Part shown: one piece after another, positions 21,377 to 32,556 of the stretch
How positions within the stretch are numbered: position 1 is the stretch's first letter
How the letters are laid out: every line of letters starts with the position of its first letter
NCBI GenBank assembly: GCA_020536535.1
Contig: JAHLWZ010000073.1
Location: forward strand, 698 to 52,920
Source: Pelomyxa schiedti
Taxonomy: Eukaryota; Evosea; Pelobiontida; Pelomyxidae
DNA: 52,223 nt
Direction: 5' to 3'
Translations under genes and position numbers: made by a program
Notes under the pieces: model-generated
Told to the model about the DNA's origin: nothing
Seen by the model: the letters and a program-made list of their open reading frames with translations, nothing else
Database searches by the model: none

Positions 21377-24300
21377 ATGAAGCGTCATGGATCGCTGACG
21401 GCGCTAATGGAGACTAAGATAGTGGTGCTTGACGGTGCTATGGGCACACAACTGGGTTCCTTGAATCTAACGGAGACAGACTACCGAGGTCAGTTTTTTT
21501 TAGTTTAGGGGTGGATGGCTATGTATGTAACCCTTTTCTGTGTTTTTCTAATTTAAAAAACAAAAAACAAAAAGGTGTTATGTTCAAGGACCATTGTTGT
21601 GATTTGAAAGGCAATTTCGATGTTCTCAATTTGACTAGACCAGATATTGTGAAAATGTGCCATATGGTTGCTATTCCCTGCACTTGTTGAGTAGCCATTA
21701 ATGAAATGGTAGAAATACCTCCTTGCTGGAGCAGACATAATCACTACAAACACGTTCAATAGCACACATGTTGCTCAAAAGCACTACAGTATCTCACCGG
21801 ATGTGGCCCAATCAATGGCACATATGGGTGCCAAACTTGCTGTGGAGTGTGCACAATCTGTACGAAGTTCTGGAAAGGTTGCATTTGTGGCAGGATCCTT
21901 GGGACCAACACCTGTGTCAGTTTCAATTGTTATGGGTCCAGATCAGCCATACAATCGCAGTGCTAGTATTGACCCCTTTTGAAAACTAGTTTCCTGAAAT
22001 TTGCATTACACTCAGCTTTTGCACTGCTTGCTGACAGCTATCAAAGGGAAGCAGATGTGCTGATACAAGCAGGAGTAGATATTATTTTGATTGAAACAGT
22101 CTTTGATACTTTGAACTGCAAGGCTACTGTGTTCTAGTCTGGTGCCTTTTAATGTTCAAATGCAGGCAGCAATTTTTGGAGTAAAAAAGGCTTTTGCAAG
22201 TGCCTCCTTAGAACTTCCTCTTTGGGTTCCTTCATGTTCACTCTCTACTCATTGTTTGACTTCTCATCACTCATGAACTCAGATATCTGTGGCTCTTGAC
22301 AGTGTATCTGGCCGCACAATGAGTGGCCAGAATATCCAAGCATTTTGGGCCAGTATCGAGCATTCCATGCCTTTTTGGTACTCCTCGCTTGCATGTGTTT
22401 GAAAAAATGACTGTGTAGTATTGGGTTGAACTGCTGCCTTCCCGCTAAGGAACTAGCACTGCATCTCAGAACCTTGTCAAGGATTGCTCCATGTTGTATT
22501 GGTGCTTATCCAAACACTGGGGAATCCTGTTTAGGGTACCTTGAAGTCAGTTACAACCTTGACACCTTACATTTTCTAGTAAAACCGAGTCCCCTGAGGA
22601 ATTTAGCAATCTAATGGGGCACCTCTGTTGTGAAGGGTATAGTCGCTGATAGTCTTTTTAATCTCATTGATTTCAGGCTGCTCAATATTGTAGGAGGGTG
22701 CTGTGGTAGCTCTTTTATTCACATTTCTGAGCTTGCCAAAGTTAGTTTTAACTCAAGTCTGTTCGTACTTGTTGAAAATAATAGGCTGTCTCCACAATAA
22801 CCCCACGTCATACACCACCAAGATCCAGTCATTTGTGGCTCAGTGGTTTGGATGTTACTCTACTTGACCATTCGTCATTCATAAAAATTGGTGAGCAGTG
22901 CAATGTGTACGGATCCAGATTTTTCTCTCAGCTTATAAAGCAGAATAAATTCGAGGTAAATAGACCATGTTTAACTGTGCTGATTTTTACCCCTATTTTA
23001 GGAGGCGGCCTGTGTTGCCCGGAGCCAAATTCAGTCTGGGGCTGAAATGATTGACATAAACACAGATGATGCCCTATCTGATAGTGTTGGGAAAATGAGT
23101 GCTTTTATTAATCAGCTTTCCTCTGATCCCGCCATTGCAAAGGTTTGCGCTTTTTCCTATTCTATTCTGCTCAATTTGTAAACTACTAGTACCCCTTTGT
23201 AATTGATTCAGCTGATATAGCGGTAGTAGAAGCAGGGTTGCAACGCATTCAAGGGAAAGGAATAGTTAACAGTCTCAGGTTGGCACATGAATTCGGGGGT
23301 AAGAACTAATAAAAGCAGTTTGAAGGATGGAGAGGACATCTTTTTACAAAAAGCTAAACTCTGCAGAGAATATGGTGCATCTATCATTGTGATGGCTGTG
23401 TGTTGATTCAAAATATTTACAAAACGCAAACAAAACAAAATCTAAATAAAAGTGTGACGAAACTGGACCGGCTGAAACAGCTGAAAGGAAAGTTGAGATT
23501 TGTAGACGATCTGCTAGGTTATTGGCCCACATTGGGGTTCCATTACACGAAATTATCTTCGACATGAATGTGATGACATTGGCAAGTGGAACTCGTATTT
23601 CCCTTTCCCTTCGTTCCACCCAAAATAATGGAACAAGGGACCAACAATGCTGTGGAATTTTTTGAGGCATTAAAAGGGCTCAAAAGAGAGTTTCCACTGA
23701 GCTATGTACGTGTTAAAAGTGGCAAAAAAATTCTGAAGAAATAAGACAATAGGTGGTGTATCCAATATATCTTATCCCTTTCGGGCATTACCTTCACTGC
23801 GACAAGCAATCACTTCTGTGTTTCTGGTGACCCAGTCAATTTTTCTCCCTAAGGGTATTAATAAAGCCACTCTTAGTTCCATGCAATAAAAGCTGGATTG
23901 GATATGGCAATCATGAATGTAACATCAGCTACTGACTTTAATTCGATTCCACAGGAGCAGAGACTCTTAATTGAAAAACTAATTTTTGACCAAAAGTAAG
24001 CTCCTTTGCAAATTTCCAAGCATTAATGATATTACTAGCAGCAGCGAAGATACTGCGGAAACGCTCATACACCATGCCCAACATCATAGTCCCTCACATC
24101 TTCCTATTTTACTGCAGTCACCATCCATCCCTGCATCTGACAGGTTTAAGGCCCGTTACCAGTTTTGGTGGAGCTGAGCATCAAAATAGGCTCACCTTAG
24201 CAATAGCTAAAGGCGACATCACATGTCTTAAATCTGACTTGGAGGAAGCCCTCCAGCACAACACTGCCAGCCAAATTCTGGAAGGTCCTCTATTATCTGG

Positions 24301-26328
24301 GCTTGTGCAAGTGGGGAGTTTATTTGGAGATGGGGTAATCTTTCTGCCCCATCTGCTTCGGGCCTCAAGGTGACTTAAATTGATACAATAACACACCTAT
24401 TAATTGCGTTTATTCAGAGTTATGCACCAAGCTGTAGAAATTCTCAAAACTACCACAGCACAATTTGAGTTTCAGAAACCTCGTGGAACCATCATTTTAG
24501 CGACGGTTAAAGGAGATGTGCACGATATTGGGAAGTGCATTGTAGGTACTGTTATGGCGTGCAGCAACTTCAAGGTTGTTCCTATTATTTAAAAAAAAGC
24601 TTTTAGTTTACAGTACAAGGTTGTAGATCTTGGAACTCAGTGTGAGGCTAGCACTATTGTGAGCCAGGCATGTGAACAGAAAGCAGATTTTATTGGTGTG
24701 TCGGGGTTAATATCACCGTCACTCTTCCAAATGGAATTACTTGCCCAAGAGCTCGCTCGAAGAAAGTTTCATGTGGGGGTCTTTGAACTTTGTGAGATAT
24801 TCTAATGCCAACAAGATCCCTCTACTCATTGGTGGTGCCGCCACATCAGAGCTCCACACGGCCGTGAAGTTAGCACCTCTCTATGCACCTCTTATTCATA
24901 TCAGAGATGCTTCATTATGCGTTCCTATTGTATATGCCTTAGAAGCCTCAACCCAACTAACAATCTATGAGGTGTCGACTCTCATGAATCCTCAGACACG
25001 ACTACATTTGTTAGATACTATCAAATCCAAGCAGCAGACACTACAGAAGGCATACGCGACTTCAAGAAATGTACCATTTTCTTATTCTTTGAGGTTTTTT
25101 TCATGCGATTTTTTCAGTCACTAGAAGTTCTCCCTTTCCAACAAGCTAGGGAAGCAAAACTAATATTAGATTGGAGCCGGAGCCAACCAAGGATGCACTT
25201 TACTGGAATTGAGGTAAAAATTTACTATATTGAAGCTTTATTTAGCCACATATATTCCAGATCATGAGAGATTATGATGTTTCACAAGTAAAGTCGAGAA
25301 TCAATTGGAACTTATTTTTTTCTTTCTTTTCCTTGAAGGGAACAGCACCAACAAATAAATATCCAGATATTTTATGTGACCAAAAGGTAAGAGGTTTTTT
25401 TTTTTGTAAATTCCTTAATTTCACCTGGAAATAGGTTGGGGGTGACGCTAGGGCTGTATTTGACTGTGCTCAGACTTTACTCCTGCGGTGTGAAGAACAA
25501 AATATCATTCCACTTCATGCAGTCTTGGGTTTGTTCCCTGCAAATAGCGTCGAAGAAGATGTCGAGGTTTGTGTTATTGAATCGGTTTTTATAATATCTA
25601 TCAGATTTATGATGATGAGTCCCGTGCCAAACCAAAATGTGTTTTTCATGGTTTAAGACAACAAACACACAGCAATGAACATTGTTTGGCTCTTGGCGAT
25701 TTTATTGCTCCCAAAGGCTCCGGAATTCTGGACTACATAGGTTACCTACTACAATTCATTTCAGCAATTTCTCTGACTCACAGTTAAGGTGTCTTTGCCG
25801 CAACAGCTGGTACCAAGATGGAAGCCCTTGTCACACAACTAAACTCAGAAGGAGATACCGAGAGTTCCCTGGTTGCTGAAGCACTTTCTCACCGATTGGT
25901 TACTCTCCGATTTTCAGGCTTCTTTTTGATGTTTTTCAGGTAGAGGCTCTCATGGAGACTGTGCATCACAATTTCCTTCAGTATTGTAACCTACCAGTAT
26001 GTTTACTCACAATCGGAGGTCAATTCATCACTTTCCACAGAAAGGCATAAGACCAGCGTTTGGCTTTCCTCAGCTTCCGGACCATAGTGAGAAAGAAGCC
26101 GCCTTAGCCCTGCTAGATGCTGAGCGAGCCATTGGTGTTCATCTGATCCCAGGGTCCTACGCGATGTCGCCTTGCGCATCCTCTTGTGGTATGTTTCTCC
26201 TTCATCCAGAAGCGGAATACTTCGGTGTTGGGTGCATTGGAGAGGACCAGTTACAGCACTATGCCAAAAGAAAGGGAGTTGTTCCCTCTGCTCTAAAATC
26301 TGTTCTCGCATGTGCAGTAGTTGACTAG
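21377..26328 (+). CDS. MTR: Cobalamin-dependent methionine synthase
   Basis: All four modules are readable across about 20 or more short introns. Homocysteine domain (21377 to about 22740): [59 protein letters not shown] and IVGGCCGSS, which hold the three zinc-binding Cys. Pterin domain (to about 23960): [41 protein letters not shown]. Cap and B12 domain (24150-25000): [16 protein letters not shown] with the DxHxxG cobalt ligand, and GVSGLISPS. AdoMet activation domain (25120-26328): [17 protein letters not shown] and [13 protein letters not shown]. The start is the ATG at 21377, and the stop is TAG at 26326. The enzyme transfers the methyl group of methyl-tetrahydrofolate to homocysteine through cobalamin. 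Some exon joins are not resolved, but the retained motifs argue for a working gene. Confidence 0.88.
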
Positions 26329-26381
26329 CAAGTCCAACTACAAGAAACAACAGAAAAGACTAGGGAAAAAAAACAAAGAAT

Positions 26382-26387
26382 AATAAA
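26382..26387 (+). other. Poly(A) signal AATAAA
   Basis: AATAAA occurs 54 bp behind the methionine-synthase stop, in the 200-bp gap to the convergent phosphatase gene. Confidence 0.55.
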
Positions 26388-26527
26388 GGCATATTTGTTA
26401 TATTTCACAAAGTACTTTGTGTCTATTCACATTCTTTGGTACAAAGTGGTAAACTTTTTTTTTCCACCAGTCCCCTTTCACAGGGAACCAGGCATAAAAC
26501 CACTTTCAGTCTGGTTCCAATTCCCAG

Positions 26528-27552
26528 TCAGTTTCTTGCTGTGGTGTTGTTGCTGTTAGAGCATCCACAAACAAGGCTTCCATCCCAGGTGTCAGCCACC
26601 TCCTTGTCCGTGCACTCATATAAACGGTTGGAGCGGGTCTCCCAGCGAACTCCAGCAGAATTCTCTTCCACTACTACATATTTGTACTCGAATCGCATTC
26701 CGCGTACTGGAAGGGTAATTTTCCAGATGTTTCCGTCGGTCCACTGCATCTTGTTGGTCTCGGTGATTTGCCAGGATCCAAGAAGCGTGTGGCTACCCAC
26801 GATGTGTAATTGTTGCCCGTATCTGAGATAGGAATTAGCCGAAATGAGAATGGGAATAGGAAGGAATTCTACCTTGCAACAAAGTGGATAGAGAAAGTGA
26901 CCGAGAGCAGCTTCTTGCCATAGGCAATAAGCTGGTGCCTGAAGCCGATATTTGGGCAGATAATAGGGCGAGCTCGGTGCACCATTCTAAAAGCAGTGGC
27001 GAAATCCACGCAGCGGGTGTACATAAGGTAAGCGATCACGATTGATGCGCTTCTCGAGACACCCATAACACAGTGGACAAGAACATTGCCCACTCTTCTG
27101 CCGGCATCAATAAATGCGTTTGTTTGGTTGAAGTACTGGGCGATATTCTGCTGCGCATCGTCCAGAATGCTATTGTTTGGGTTATTACTTGAACGAAACC
27201 TTATTCTTATCATTATGAATAATATAAAAGAGAAAAGTAGATACAGAATGTAAAAAACTTACTCTACGACTAGACAATTGACGTTTGGCGGGAAGAGTCT
27301 CTTGTACTGCACGAAATCAGGTACGAGAGTGACAGTGAGAACGTGAGTGATGTTGAGTCGTGTTATGGTCTTCTTGTTATACGCGTCCTTCTCGTCGCCG
27401 AGGTAGAGGTGGTCCATAATAAGGTCGGGAGCAGCTCTTGGGGCGTAATTAGTGCTCGAGGGACCCGAGGTGTGTCCACCACAGGGAACTGCAGCAGGCG
27501 AGAAGTAATTGCCGCTGTTGGGTGCAACATATTCGCATACTTTGGCTTCCAT
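26528..27552 (-). CDS. Dual-specificity phosphatase with C-terminal CBM20 (laforin-like)
   Basis: The ATG at 27552 begins about 45 low-complexity residues, then a DSP domain: DHLYLGDEKDAYN, NITHVLTVT and the catalytic HCVMGVSRS (HCxxGxxRS), with QNIAQYF and the general-acid Asp before it. An intron follows residue 97. After the DSP comes a starch-binding CBM20: VTFSIHFVA joined across an intron (about 26825-26873) to YGQQLHIVGSHTLLGSWQ, then WKITLPV, FEYKYVVVEE and WETRSNR. The stop is TGA at 26528. Laforin has the reverse order, CBM20 then DSP, and plant SEX4 has DSP then CBM48. The P-loop CVMGVSR lacks the CxAGxGR form typical of glucan phosphatases, so a protein substrate at a glycogen or starch surface is possible. 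It is probably cytosolic; no signal peptide is visible. Confidence 0.88.
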
Positions 27553-28218
27553 TGTGTGAGCCGTTTGTGTTAGTGCTGTTTGTTTTTTTGTTTCGTTGTC
27601 TGGGGTTTTTCGATTTGTTGTTTTTGTTTGGTGAGTTGGGCTGTTTGTTTATAAAGAAGGCGATTCGCGAATTAGTGCCTAGGTGGATTGTTTGGAATAC
27701 GAGGAAAATGATGGATTTTAATTGATCTTCGACGTTCTTGTCTTTTTGACGTCAAATTTAGGAGATCTTCGACTCATCAAGGAAAAAACCCGTTTTGTTC
27801 AATGATCACAACCTATCGAGATTGGATTTGCTAGCAAGTTTTCTGAGGCAGTACAGCCGGAATCGATTGATCCTCGTGCGCGACAGTGATTAGGGCGCCT
27901 CGGCAAGCGAGCGGCATGACGAGGAAGCCAGGGAGGTGAGAATAGACCCAAAGTTCCTCTACGGGACGTTTGACACTCCCCTTTTGGAGTGGGACTAACC
28001 CGAATTTGGGCAAGCTTGTCCCCCGACTTCCCAATTGAAACTGGACCTGTTGGTCTCTTCTGTCCCCTCAACCCACCTCCCGCACAAGCTGATCCTCCAT
28101 CCAGGGGAGATGATTCCCGCTCTTCGAATTTCCATCCCAGCCCCCGCTTTCCAGTCCCAAGTTTCGGTATTTCGATTTCCAGGTTGGGGAACCTTCCGCG
28201 TGTCGGTTCGCCCAGCAA
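27553..28218. other. Divergent intergenic region
   Basis: This 666-bp gap separates the phosphatase (minus) and the RING-RCC1 gene (plus). It starts T/G-rich and becomes GC-rich near 28020-28200. Open frames on both strands here show no family. A small palindrome (ACTCCCCTTTTGGAGT) lies at about 27974. It presumably holds two promoters; I see no TATA box I would defend. Confidence 0.4.
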
Positions 28219-30265
28219 ATGGATCAATTGCGTCAGGCTCTTACCTGTCCTGTATGTCTCGGCGACTACGCGTCGGAGGGACCCAAGGAGCCTCGCCTGC
28301 TTACAGGGTGCTCGCACTCCCTGTGTAGCGAGTGCCTCGCCACCCTTTTATCCGTCGCTTCTGCTTCTGCTTCAGCAGCTGTATCCTCCTGTCACACCAC
28401 CACTAGTACTAGTGCCAGGGGTGTTGGTGTTGTGTGCCCCTTGGATAGGGTGGTGTCTGTGGCGAATCCAGCTTTGGGAGTGGACCAGGTTGGCGGTTGG
28501 TTCCTGGTCACATACATTCGCTTCGGGCCTTTTTTCTTTCTTTCTTTCTCTTTTTCTTTTTCTTATTATTAACAATATTATTATCATTGGAGCTTATTGC
28601 CTCGCAATTTCCTACCAGTTCAAAAAAAACTACGCTCTGCTCGATGTAATCAATACACTGTCAATGCTACCAAAAAGCCCTGTTGCAACGACCAGTGCCT
28701 CTACTGCTGCCTCCAAGTCTTCAACTGTGTCAAGTCCATGTGCACAGGGCGAGCCCAACTCTGCCCGTATGTCTCTCGTTATATCAAATTAGGCCTCAAT
28801 TTATTGCCCCTCTCCCAGATTCTTATGCTTTATATGCATGGGGTTACAATAGACATGGCCAAGTTGGAGCTGGCGATTTGGTTGACAAAAAACAGCCTGT
28901 TCATGTCACCTCCCTACCACTACTATCAGCACGTTCATCGATTTCTGCGGGGGGAGGCCACAGCGCCCTACTACTAGGTTATTAGCTGTACTTAGTTACT
29001 TGCAATAGCACGCTTACATCCACACAGAGAATGGAGACGGCTACCTCTGGGGTCGAAACATGAAAGGTGAAGTTGGTTACCGAGAAACTGAAGGAAGACC
29101 GAATATGACACCCGTTATTCCCACTCTGCCAACACGAGTCAGAATGACTATGTTATGCTGCGGAGCACACCACACGATTGCAGCTATTCAGGGATCATCT
29201 GATCTGCTCGTATGGGGAGACAACACGCATGGGCAACTTGGCCTTGGCAAACCATTCGAGCCTCGATTTTCTCCTGTTTTCCTTTCTATGAGTTTATATA
29301 TAGGTCGTTCCGACACAATAGCTAGTCTGAGCGCCGGCTGCTACCACTCTGTTGCAGTACTTGGTATGATTTGAATATGAGTATCCGATAGCTAACAGCA
29401 ATTTTGAAAGGAAACGGTTCTATTTTTGTATGGGGTAGGAACCACAACAACCAAATTGGGTCGCCCCTCAGAGATCAGGAAGGAATGAAATCCACACCTA
29501 CTCTCCTGGATGCACCTGGAATTTCATTCCGCAGTGTGGCATGTGGATGCCGACATACTGTTGGATTAACAGGTAGCAGCACTAACATGCTACAGTTTAG
29601 AGCTTGATAAGCATATTAAGATATCTCCAAAAAAACAAAAAAAAAGTGCAAGGAGAGGTTGTCACGTGGGGAGGAAACCGTTGTGGAGAACTTGGAAGGC
29701 CTACATCAGAAGCTACATCATCTGTTCCAAAGGCACTGTCTTTACCTGGTCCTGTGAGGTCCATTCAATGTGGATGTCATCACACAATTGCACTTCTTGG
29801 TTTGTACATAAATTTGCTCTTCGAAATCTAATATTAAATGAACAGAGTCTGGCATTGTTATGGGGTGGGGATCCAACAGATTAGGCGAAACTGGGCGAAC
29901 AAACGTTCGCCGGCACAACCCTGTTCCGACCCCCGTTTTTGATCACACATTTCTTCACAGAAAAGTAACCACAATTGCCTGCGGTGGATACCACACCTGC
30001 TTCATACTTGGTTTCTTCCCTCCTTTTTCCTCTTACCTCTGTTTTCCTCCCCCACCACTACATAAATACTAGTACTCCTTATCTCCTTTACTTGAATTAA
30101 CCCATTTCCACAGACACCGGAACCTTGTGGTACATTGGGTCAGTTGGAGCCCCAATTGCCGCGCCTGGCGTACCTGTTTCTGTGAACTTCCCTGTGCGTG
30201 ACTACGAAGTGATAGCAGTCTGTTGTGGCTGGAGTCACACCATTGCACTCTTGGAATTTCCTTGA
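28219..30265 (+). CDS. RING-finger and RCC1-repeat protein
   Basis: The ATG at 28219 starts MDQLRQALTCPVCLGDYAS, then GCSHSLCSECL and VCPLD, a complete C3HC4 RING with a long Ser/Ala/Thr insert between its last Cys pairs. A Ser/Thr-rich exon follows, and from about 28800 six or more RCC1 blades: YAWGYNRHGQVGAGD, GGGHSALLL, LWGRNMKGEVGY, CCGAHHTIA, VWGDNTHGQLGLG, CGCRHTVGL, WGGNRCGELG, CGCHHTIALL, WGSNRLGETG, CGGYHTCF, and a last blade ending CCGWSHTIALLEFP and TGA at 30263-30265. Blade boundaries often coincide with introns. A RING suggests E3 ubiquitin-ligase activity, and the RCC1 propeller is the likely substrate or GTPase contact. RING-RCC1 fusions are known in HERC-related and plant proteins with other layouts. 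The gene is convergent with the next one. Confidence 0.87.
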
Positions 30266-30400
30266 CAAACACTAAGGACAAGGACTGGTCTTTGTTTTGT
30301 TGTACACGGGACAAAGCACAAGGAGCTGAACAAGCCACAAACTACAGAGATAGAAAAAGAAAGTGGTGAAAAAGCCACATTTTTGTGGAATTTTGTTGTA

Positions 30401-30406
30401 TTTATT
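30401..30406 (-). other. Poly(A) signal AATAAA (minus strand)
   Basis: TTTATT on the plus strand lies 34 bp behind the stop of the sphingomyelinase-like gene. Confidence 0.5.
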
Positions 30407-30439
30407 CATGGTTTTTGGCGGTGTTGGTGGGTATTAACA

Positions 30440-32259
30440 TTAACAGTGAAAGCTGGGAATATCAGTTCTCAGTAGACATTGGGAATAGGCCTCATAAGAG
30501 GAGTACATGATGTTGCACAGTTCCTTCTGGCGGCACACAGAGTCGCATTCCGTGTATGTTCGTCTGACAAACCAGTTGTCAAAGAACTTACACCAGAGAG
30601 TCTGGTTTGAAATAAGCTGATTGGCCAGCCGTACCATACTGGCTGAACTCAAATCTGTCATCTGATACCTACAGTGAAGATTAGGTGGAAAGACACATGA
30701 GGGGAATTTGCCAGAGGCTTACTCTTTCAAGGGGTCGTACAGTAACTTCCACATGTATGACACAGAATTGTAATGCTCATTGGCCTCCTCCAAGTCCAAC
30801 CAGTAACTCTCGTAGTCGGCCAGTTTCCATGAATACTTTCCATTCAAATTGTCATCCACGAGAGAGAATGAGCGAAGTGCTGGGTTCTTCCCCTCTGTTT
30901 GACCAGAGTCCGGGGCAACACTGGAACAACGGGGAGTCAAGCCAGGGGAGATGAAGGCTGGGAAAACCTGACGTGCAGTGTTATTTTTGTTAACCTTTTC
31001 GTTCTTACCACTTGAGAATCTACACTTGGAACAAGTCGGAATGCATCGGAATGTAGATGGCCGAAAATCTGCCCCATAATGACATCAGGGTATTCTGTTA
31101 CGATACGGAAGTATTCATTTTCGTAATCTGCAGTCCACAACCGGTAATCGTCGTAGGGATTTTTGGAGCCTGGAGGCGCATGACCAACAATTAATACTTG
31201 TTCACCGTTTAGCTGTGCAAAATGTTACTCTAAGAAATGTTAGGGGGAGTCTTGCCTTGGCGGTCTGCAACACACTTTCAAACCACTGCAATTGCCCACC
31301 GATGTCAAGGACTGTGCTATTGATAACCCAAGGATTGCCATTCAGAAAATACAAAGTATTCAGTACGACAATATGAAGCCCTTGAACGGATTTAGGGAAA
31401 AAACAACACGATGAAGGGAATAAGAACCAGGGAAGACAAGTTCCTCATAAAACCCCCCACGCCTCACATTCACAAGAGATTCAGGTGAAAGCCAGGAAGA
31501 CCAAAGATTTGCAAGCTCGATGAAATACCCCGGCACAACGTCAGGTGGGGGAAGTTCACCTGGGGAAATTGGGTTTAGATTTATTTACCAGATGTGAGGA
31601 GATGAACTTGCAGGGTGGTAATCATGGTTCCCAATGACAGGAAAGATGGGCGTTGTCGGGAAGTATTGCTTTAAGTAATCCACAACCTATTTGTGAGTAA
31701 ACTTGGATGTGGTAGAACTGTCTCAGTGTTGTTGCCTGAATAATGTCCTTCCATATCATTGGCCAGGTCTCATAGTGAGCTGGGTGTTCTTGATACAAAG
31801 TGGCAGAGTCCCCCACCCAAAGAAGAAAAGATGGAGTTATGTCATGCTTCACCATGAAGTCAAGAGCAGACTGAAAAAGGGAGAAAGTGCTGTCACAGTT
31901 GTATGCCCCAATTTTTCCGGCAGTTCCAGTTCCACTGATAACCAGAGAACACCAATGTTATTTATTCAGAACGGGGCAAAGGAGCTATACTTGGTACAAA
32001 ACGTTTTAGGATCACTTCCCACAGCGTAATCTGATGCAATGTGTATCTTTTGTTAAACCAAAGTTAATTATACACAACGAAAACAAGGGGAAGGAACCAA
32101 AAAATAAAAAAAGATAAAGTTAATCAAAAACCACACATCAGCTATAGTCCAAAAGGAATAGGCTTGATCATTTGTCGCCCCGTTATACAATGACGGTGAG
32201 GCGCTCAAGGAAGCCACTAGTAACAACGAAACCACCAAAAGGCCCACAACACCCACCAT
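30440..32259 (-). CDS. Acid sphingomyelinase-like phosphodiesterase
   Basis: The ATG at 32259 gives MVGVVGLLVVSLLLVASLSA, a textbook signal peptide or anchor. The frame is open upstream to 32520 but offers only GTG, so a longer cytoplasmic N-terminus is possible through an unseen exon. Metallophosphatase motifs follow in SMPDL3 order: FWTIADIHIASDYAVG across an intron (first metal Asp and His), FLLWVGDSA, FPVIGNHDYHPAS, VLIVGHAPPG, NEYFRIVTEYPDVI, GQIFGHLHSDAF (last metal His pair). The C-terminal domain has Cys pairs (CDSVCRQKELCNIMY) as in the family. TAA at 30440 ends it. The family acts in lysosomes or outside the cell, hydrolysing sphingomyelin or nucleotide phosphates; SMPDL3 members prefer nucleotides. 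Substrate is not decided. Confidence 0.83.
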
Positions 32260-32556
32260 CGCAGTCAACAACACCCAACTTGTGTCTTGATTCCTAGGGC
32301 TGCTTGTGCTTATGTATACACCGCTGACCGGAGATCCGCCTTCAAGATCCAACGTCACTCCGCTGCCACTGTCACTGCGTTTACTGCTATTGTTGCTAAG
32401 ATCCGGATCTTCCTCGACAAACGTAGGACTACTACCGTAAGTCCGTCGTTCCGTTTTTGTTTTCTTTCTTCCTTTTGTTCTGATGGACCTCGCTTTTCGT
32501 TGAAGGAGCTGATGATTCACTTTCCTTTAAGAAATCACGGCTCTCTTTTTTAAGAT

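Noticed and set aside
27799..28317. 172-codon minus-strand open frame before the RING-RCC1 gene
   Set aside because: It overlaps the RING-encoding exon antisense, has no recognisable motif and its composition follows from the GC-rich plus strand.
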